A stretch of DNA of 64,000 nucleotides from the NCBI RefSeq assembly GCF_030694375.1, contig NZ_JAUXYL010000044.1:1-64000 (forward strand), given 5' to 3'. This DNA is from Algoriphagus sp. (GTDB taxonomy: Bacteria > Bacteroidota > Bacteroidia > Cytophagales > Cyclobacteriaceae). The position numbers were made by a program, and so were the translations under genes. The notes beneath the pieces were generated by a model that was not told the origin of the DNA, did not search any database, and was given only the letters and a program-made list of their open reading frames with translations. This document shows positions 53,915-61,000 of this stretch, one piece after another (position 1 is the first letter of the stretch; every line of letters begins with the position of its first letter).

Positions 53915-54996
53915 TAATATGACAAAAGAGGGTAATATTTATCCAAAAACATTTGGGGTCCGTAATTCTTTTCAATCTCACTTTTTAATTTTTTACCTAA
54001 ATTAATCCGTTTATCAGTTTGATTAATTAAATCTAACAAAGTTTCTGCCAGAGCTTCAGAATCATTTGGCTCAACTATTTTCCCAAATTCTCCATGTCCC
54101 ACCACTTCACTGCATTGTCCTACATCGGTAACTACTACAGCTAGACCAGCTAAACCATATTCTAACAGGCTGACAGGAAGTCCTTCAGAAATAGAACATA
54201 GAACTCCAATATCTGATGATAATAGAAGATCAGATACGTTATCAATAGGACCAAGAATTTTAATTATACTTTCTAAATTTCGAGAACCTATCTCATTAAC
54301 AATAGAATGAAAGTAGGCATCATGAAAAAATTCTCCTGCCAATAAGACCTTAAACGAATTCTCACTATTAAGTTGAGACAATAAATCAATTGCTCTTATT
54401 AGCGTTAAATGATCCTTTTGAGGCCTAAAATTTGCTAAACATAAAATAGTTAAATAAGCAGAATTATCAATTGTTTTTTCAATATTACTTGGTTTCAAAA
54501 AAGAAAAATTATTAATAAGAAGAATCTGATTCGGATTAATTAATAAATTATTTTTAGCCCATGTCACCAACCTATTATTTACTGCTATACATCCATATAA
54601 ATTCCTGGATAATAATCTTAATAACCTTCTGTCTTTATTTTGAAGATTTTCACTCAAACCATAATGATCGTGAAAAATGAGATTAAATCTAAATTTTAAT
54701 AATTGTTTAATTATTAAACACCAGTATACTGAAGAGGAATGTGCATGAATAACTTCAGGATTAAATCTTATTATTAGTTTAATAAGTTTTAAAAATGCAA
54801 ATATATCTAAGGAATTTTTCTTTCCGAGAAAATAAAAATTTACATTTGATTCAAGAAAATTTAATAATGGCCCCTTTTCTCTACTTGATATAAGCAAAAC
54901 ATTATGACCATCTTTCGCGAGAACATTAGAAATATTTACTGCCATTCTTTCGGAACCACCAATACTTAATGAGTCTATAAATTGAATAATTCTCAA
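53914..54996 (-). CDS. Glycosyltransferase family 4 protein
   Basis: 360 residues. N-terminal IDSLSIGGSERMAVNISNVLAK (nucleotide-sugar GT4 mark) and C-terminal LPVSLLEYGLAGLAVVVTDVGQ with Glu donors. RPQKDHLTLIRAIDLL is the middle motif. A retaining transferase of unknown sugar. Overlaps the Wzy-like gene by one base and lies 23 bases after the NeuC-like gene. Confidence 0.87.
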   Translation of the reverse strand: MRIIQFIDSLSIGGSERMAVNISNVLAKDGHNVLLISSREKGPLLNFLESNVNFYFLGKKNSLDIFAFLKLIKLIIRFNPEVIHAHSSSVYWCLIIKQLLKFRFNLIFHDHYGLSENLQNKDRRLLRLLSRNLYGCIAVNNRLVTWAKNNLLINPNQILLINNFSFLKPSNIEKTIDNSAYLTILCLANFRPQKDHLTLIRAIDLLSQLNSENSFKVLLAGEFFHDAYFHSIVNEIGSRNLESIIKILGPIDNVSDLLLSSDIGVLCSISEGLPVSLLEYGLAGLAVVVTDVGQCSEVVGHGEFGKIVEPNDSEALAETLLDLINQTDKRINLGKKLKSEIEKNYGPQMFLDKYYPLLSY

Positions 54997-55019
54997 ACCG
55001 ATATTTAGTTAAATATATC

Positions 55020-56147
55020 CTATATGTCTTTAAAAAGCTTTTGAAGAGAGGTATCCCATAATGGCTCTTCTTTTAGAATCGAAAGAAATTTTTCATCACT
55101 AGAGCCATCACCAAATGTCATTTGGACCATCCCTACTGGGTTTAATTTAGCTTTGGAAATACCTTCTTTGATTGACTCATATGAATAAGAGGTGTGAATA
55201 ATTGACGGGCTTTCTGCCCTATTATTTTGCCTTGTACCAATGTTAACACTAGGTAATCCATAATAGGGAGCTTCCCTAATTCCAGCACTACTATTCCCGA
55301 TCAAAAATTCTGAGTTCTTCAAAAATGTTAAAAAATATTCAAATCGAAGAGAAGGGTAAATTTTAATTCGTTCATTCCCATCTAATCTAGCATATTCTTC
55401 CAATATTCTCGAACTTCCCAAATCATTATTGGGATAAATAACAAGATAATTGCTATTGTCAGCAAGAATTACATCAACCAAAGTCTCTATTATATTTCCT
55501 ATTTTTTCAAACTCTGTAGTAATTGGATGAAACATCAAAACTGCATATTTTTCAAAAGGAACTTGATAATACGACTTAGCCCTTTCAAGAGATGGTAAAT
55601 CGTTTGAAAACATAATATCTACATCGGGTGATCCAATAACAAAGATCTGATTTTCTACTTCTCCCATTTGAATTAACCTTCTCTTTGCCAGATCATTAGC
55701 AACAAAATGAAAATGGCTAAGCTTAGAAACTGAATGCCTGATCAATTCATCAATTGTACCTGACACTTCTCCCCCTTCTATGTGTCCAACCAGTATATTA
55801 TTTAATGCTCCAACAATTGCACCGGCAAGAGCCTCAACACGATCTCCATGGACTATAATAAGGTCAGGTTGATTTTCTTTAATGAAAGAAGACAATCCAT
55901 CTATTGTTTTTGATAAGGTTAAATCCATGGTAGTTTCGGAAGTGTAATTTATAAACCTGAAAATATTTTCAAATCCAGATTTTTCAATTTCCTTAACTGT
56001 CATCCCATATCTTCCTTGCAAATGCATCCCAGTGGCAAAAATATGAACCTCAAAAAGACTTGAATCTACACATATCCTTATTAAGGATTTTAATTTTCCG
56101 AAATCGGCTCTTGTACCACTTAGAAATAATATTTTTTTCTTTGTCAT
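55020..56147 (-). CDS. neuC: UDP-N-acetylglucosamine 2-epimerase, hydrolysing (NeuC-like)
   Basis: 375 residues. The NeuC family marks are LSGTRADFGKLKSLI, FATGMHLQGRYGMTV, IVHGDRVEALAGAI, HIEGGEVSGTIDELIRHSVSKL and GNSSAGIREAPYYGLPSVNIG. It would release ManNAc and UDP from UDP-GlcNAc for sialic acid synthesis; LegG-type activity on a related sugar is possible. Next to the neuB and neuA genes on the same strand. Confidence 0.88.
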   Translation of the reverse strand: MTKKKILFLSGTRADFGKLKSLIRICVDSSLFEVHIFATGMHLQGRYGMTVKEIEKSGFENIFRFINYTSETTMDLTLSKTIDGLSSFIKENQPDLIIVHGDRVEALAGAIVGALNNILVGHIEGGEVSGTIDELIRHSVSKLSHFHFVANDLAKRRLIQMGEVENQIFVIGSPDVDIMFSNDLPSLERAKSYYQVPFEKYAVLMFHPITTEFEKIGNIIETLVDVILADNSNYLVIYPNNDLGSSRILEEYARLDGNERIKIYPSLRFEYFLTFLKNSEFLIGNSSAGIREAPYYGLPSVNIGTRQNNRAESPSIIHTSYSYESIKEGISKAKLNPVGMVQMTFGDGSSDEKFLSILKEEPLWDTSLQKLFKDI

Positions 56148-56256
56148 GTGTTTATAATTTTTTCAAAGGTCAAAACTGAAGGCTTTTAGAAAAAATTCAG
56201 TCTTGATCGGACCCCTTGCACCATACCCTCCTATCTCAGGCCTACTCGATTTCTTA

Positions 56257-57294
56257 TCATGAAAAATCACTCCATTTGATCTGCTTCCCTGCTTCAATAT
56301 TTATTGTGGCTTTTTTACCCAAAATAGAATTATAAAATTCAGCTTTAATTTCACCAGTTCCAGGTCTTTTTACCCATATGTTCTCTTTTGTGAGGAAATC
56401 TCCCTTTTTGATATTCTGAATTGAACAGACTGAAGCAAAAGCAAAATCAATAGTTACCTGCTCTTCCCGAGCAGGCTCTTTAGTACCTCCCAACATTTGA
56501 AAAATTAAATTAGACCCATTAATAAGTTCCAAAGTTGCTTTTTCATCCATAGAACAAATAATATCTGGCCCTACTCTATCCATATGGTCTGTAAAATGAC
56601 GTTCCAAAATTGAAGCCCCAAGGGCAACAGCAGCAAAACATGCATGATTACTTACTGTATGATCGCTAAGTCCAACAGGTATATCCGGAAATTCTTCCAT
56701 AAGCTGTCTCATAGCTCCTAATCGAACCAAATGATAAGGTGTTGGGTACAAATTTGTTGTATGAAGGAGCGCGAATGGAACATCATACTTTCGCAATACA
56801 GAAACTGAATTCCGTACACTAGCCATCGTATTCATGCCTGTACTTAAAATTAGAGGTTTACCAAAAGAAGCAATATGCTCCAATAGGGGAATATTATTAC
56901 ACTCCCCACTACCGATTTTAAACGCAGGTACATCCATCCGCTGTAGCCTGTCAGCCGCTGCCCTTGAGAATGGAGTGGAAATAAAAATCATTCCTTTTGA
57001 TTCCACATAGTTTTTCAATTGAATTTCTTCTTCCTCATTGAGAGAACATCGTTCCATGATATCGTAAATAGAAATATCTGAATTGCCAGGAATCACTTTC
57101 CGTGCTTCTTCACTCATTTCATCCTCAACAATATGAGTTTGATGTTTGATTACTTCAACACCAGCTCTTGCCGCAGAATCCACCATTTCAAAAGCAGTCT
57201 TAAGACTTCCTTCATGATTAATCCCAAGTTCTGCAAAAACAAGCGGTGGACACCCTAAACCCACTTCTCTATTTTTAATTTTAAATGTTTTCAT
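56257..57294 (-). CDS. neuB: Sialic acid synthase (NeuB-type)
   Basis: 345 residues. NeuB domain (about 15-250: FAELGINHEGSLKTAFEM, IKHQTHIVEDEMSEEARKVI, LSDHTVSNHACFAAV, ERHFTDH) and C-terminal SAF domain (about 285-343: RPGTGEIKAEFYNSILGKKA). It condenses ManNAc with phosphoenolpyruvate to give a nonulosonic acid. The overall wording recalls the Neu5Ac-type NeuB1 of Campylobacter more than legionaminic or pseudaminic synthases (recall, not searched). Overlaps neuA by 14 bases. Confidence 0.9.
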   Translation of the reverse strand: MKTFKIKNREVGLGCPPLVFAELGINHEGSLKTAFEMVDSAARAGVEVIKHQTHIVEDEMSEEARKVIPGNSDISIYDIMERCSLNEEEEIQLKNYVESKGMIFISTPFSRAAADRLQRMDVPAFKIGSGECNNIPLLEHIASFGKPLILSTGMNTMASVRNSVSVLRKYDVPFALLHTTNLYPTPYHLVRLGAMRQLMEEFPDIPVGLSDHTVSNHACFAAVALGASILERHFTDHMDRVGPDIICSMDEKATLELINGSNLIFQMLGGTKEPAREEQVTIDFAFASVCSIQNIKKGDFLTKENIWVKRPGTGEIKAEFYNSILGKKATINIEAGKQIKWSDFS

Positions 57295-57979
57295 TTGTAA
57301 TTTTTAATAACGCTTCTGCAAATTGAAGATCTGAATATTCATCTATATCGATGGTTGACAGTACATCAAAAAACACTATTGGTAAGACATCCTCCCCAAT
57401 TATTTTTCCTTGTTCAACCAGCGAACTTTTGGCAATATAAATGCACCCATTTTCGTAGTACAAGGGTTCTAAGTCCTGCATTCGTTGACCGGGGGTATAA
57501 TTTTCCGGCATAAAATGTTTGTCAATAATTTTTCCGAATTTTTTATTCAAGGGGCTAAAAGTACATAGACTAGACCTATTTGATACATAAAACTCCTCTA
57601 AAAGTCTTGCCAATTCTCCTTTAGGTCTAAAGGGATTTGTTACCTGAAGCAAAATTACAGCTTCACATATGATGTTGTTTCTTTCAAAAAAATCCAAATG
57701 GTCCTGTAAAACGGCTACAGTTGGGGTAAGATCCTGGGCAAGGTTTTCATTTCTAGTAAATACCTGGACATGATAGTTTCTTGCTATTTCAAGAATTTCC
57801 TGATCATCTGAATTAACCCAAATCTGACTTAGAGGAATTCCCTCTTGGATTGCGTACTCAATGGAATATGCAATCAATGGTTTACCGTCTAAAAGTGCTT
57901 TATTTTTCTTAGGGAACCGTTTTGAGTTTTTTCTTGCAGGAATCAGTACTTGCACTGCACTTAAGAGATGATGCGACAT
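57281..57979 (-). CDS. neuA: CMP-sialic acid synthetase (NeuA-type)
   Basis: 232 residues, cytidylyltransferase. The nucleotide-binding N-terminus is VLIPARKNSKRFPKKNKALLD; LLQVTNPFRPKGELARLL and DIDEYSDLQFAEALL follow as expected. It turns the sialic acid into its CMP form for transfer. ATG at 57979, 52 bases after the stop of the giant adhesin gene. First gene of the glycan operon. Confidence 0.9.
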   Translation of the reverse strand: MSHHLLSAVQVLIPARKNSKRFPKKNKALLDGKPLIAYSIEYAIQEGIPLSQIWVNSDDQEILEIARNYHVQVFTRNENLAQDLTPTVAVLQDHLDFFERNNIICEAVILLQVTNPFRPKGELARLLEEFYVSNRSSLCTFSPLNKKFGKIIDKHFMPENYTPGQRMQDLEPLYYENGCIYIAKSSLVEQGKIIGEDVLPIVFFDVLSTIDIDEYSDLQFAEALLKITNENI

Positions 57980-58031
57980 TAAATTTATCTGTATAAAATA
58001 TTATCGGGGATTTATAAAAGTTTGTCCGCTG

Positions 58032-61000
58032 TTATCGAATCAAAATAAATACACCGGCCTTTTCGCCAGTTTCCCCGGATCTGCTGACAAACCTGGCTTT
58101 ATAAACGTAATTCCCGTTTGGAACTGATCTTCCATTCAATGTCCCATCCCAACCTCGGTCTTCAAGTGATGTTGCATGGTAAATCAATTCTCCCCAAGTG
58201 TTGAAAATGTAAAACTCCAAACTAGCTATTCCTCTAAATTGCGGCTTAAAATATTGGTTTTTTACTCCATCGGGTGTGAAGGCATTTGGCACCATAATTA
58301 AAAAATCATCAAAAACATTTACAATAAGCTGGAATTCTGATTGGCATCCAAATTCATCAATTGTGGATAAGATAACATTATATGTCCCCTTTTCCTGATA
58401 TTTATGAATTGGATTTTTCTCAGAACTTGTTTGGCCATCCCCAAAATCCCAATTATAAAGTATGGCTTTCCCCACTGTTAAATCCTGAAATTGAACATCT
58501 TCCATAATCTGGATATCACCATTAGTGAAGATGTTTCCCCCACCATAGTCAACGAGGTACTCAAACATAGCCTCAAGCTTTTTATCCGCAATAAGCACTC
58601 TGATTCGTTGGGGTGCATTCCAACAATTAGTACCTTTAAGAGAACTGCTTACTCTATAGTCTCCGGATACAGACACTTTACCCAGATCATTTAGTTGCAT
58701 TGCGGCTCCAGCTGGACTCAGAACACTATAGTTATAAACATTCGGATTAAATCCTTCAATAAAATCTGTAAGATTAACTGTTCCCAATGGATCACACACA
58801 ATTGAAGGGTTAGACACCCGAAGTATTGGAATCCGGCTTACAGTAACTTTAACTTCCTTCGGATTTATTCCACATACCCCCGTTCCCGTTGCAGAGACAA
58901 AATAAGAATACGGATTTTCAGAGGACGCTAATCCTGTAATGGAGATTTTTCCATTAGAGGTAAATGAATAGGTGATGCCATTAATGGTACCTGGAATTAT
59001 AGGGTTATTTCCCTGAGCATCAAAGTACCATTGAAATTGCGCATCTGTAATATTCTGCGGCACAGAAGCTACCAGTTCTACGGACTCTCCTTCACATATT
59101 TTTTTATCGGAGGATGTGATAGTGGTCGATACCTCAATGATTTCAATTTGATCAGGAAGTAAAACTCTACAGCCATTGACATCTTCAACAAAGAACATAT
59201 AATTCCCCAGCCCAAGTCCAGAAATGACAATAATTCCGTCAGCAGAGTTTACATTGCCTGCAGATGATCCATTTTTGCTATACGTGACACGATATGGTGG
59301 CGATCCTCCGGTCAAAGTAAACCTCAATTCGCCGTTGTCAAGTTCGCAAGAGGTATTATCCTGCTCTATATCTTTGACTGCAAGTGGGGCTTGAGGTCCT
59401 TTCACTTCAATTGAACTTAGAGTAGACAAACATCCTTCCGCTGTTTTTACCTCTACTTCATAGGTACCGGGCTTAACATCAAAAACATTCGTATTGACAA
59501 AGGTTCCACCATTTAAACTATAGGTGTAATTTCCAGACCCCCCGCTTGCACTAACGGTGATAGTACCTCCATCTCCAAAACATGCCTCATCAATGACCAC
59601 AACAGAAACTGAAGGAGTACTAGCGACTGTTACATTTCCCCTTCCCACAAAACCGGGACAAACGGTAGAAGCTGATGCCGTTACAAAGTAAGGATATGGC
59701 GTGTTAGCTGCCGATAAACCTGATATAGTAAGGGCTCCGGTTACTGAATTAATTTGATATATTCTTCCGTCAGATGCCGGATTCGGGCTACTGGAGATAG
59801 GCTGAGTTAATGATTGATCAAAAAACCATTGGAAAGTAGCACCAGTAGCTACTGGATCCAAGGTGGGAAGCAAAGTTGCTATTTCTCCTTCGCATATGAC
59901 CTCATTATCAACTAAAACTTGAGTGGGTCCATCTACCATTTTTACAGAATTGGTAGTTAAACTGCATCCTTCAGCATCTTTAATTACAATTTCATAATCT
60001 CCAATAGAATACCCGTCCAAAGTAATGGCGGGATCAGAAGAAGTGATAACAGTTGCACTTACACCGTTTTTGAATACTTCTAATGTATATGGCAACCATC
60101 CACCTGTGATAGTGAGTGTTAATTTACCGTTTGATGCACCGCATCCCGGGTCAATTTTAGTAAGTGCAGAGGATGACAATGGCGCACTGGGTCCCTTGAT
60201 TTCAAATTTTAGGTTTTGTGCGCATCCGGCAGGAGTTGCTATTGTTAAATCGTAAGTTCCGGGAGAAAAAGTACGAGATTCCAACGCTGACTGATCTACC
60301 GGTGGAGCTCCATTAACACTGTAGGTGTAGGATGAATTTGAACCTTTTGAAATCCTGACTTTCCCATTCGCATCTCCGAAACAAGAAATATTTTGGGTTT
60401 CAATTTCTACTTCAGGTGTATCAAAAACAATCACTTCGATTTCGATTTCTTGCCCGGTACATTCCACGAAGAAATAGAATTCGTAAGTCCCTGCAGGTAG
60501 CCCGTCTATTCGAAGTTCAGGATTAAGCCAATCTGAATCATCAATAGTATAAGTAACCCCTGGTATGGAAGAATCTGGACCATTCTGGATTAGACCTGCT
60601 TGGTTTGGACCAGAATACCATCTAACCTCTGTAGCAGCAGCTGGAGGTAGTGAAGGATTAGGAGCGATGTGAATTGGACGAATTTCGACTGAATTACCCG
60701 TGCAAGCATTAATCGGTGGAACAACTGCATAAACTGGATCAGATGACTGACCAATTACGAAGGAAAACTCAGCATCACAACCCTCAGAATCTGTAATTAA
60801 TAAAAAATAAGTATCTGGCGACAAATCAGATGCACCTGTCAATCCTCCAGTCACAACTGTGCCAGTAACAGAACCTTTTCTCCATTCAACATTATAACCA
60901 CCCCATCCCCCTGAAATGACTAAATCTCCAATGCTTCCATTATCCAAGCCACAAGAAGCTCTTATGATAGTAGGAGTATTGATGGAAATAGCTTCTGCTG

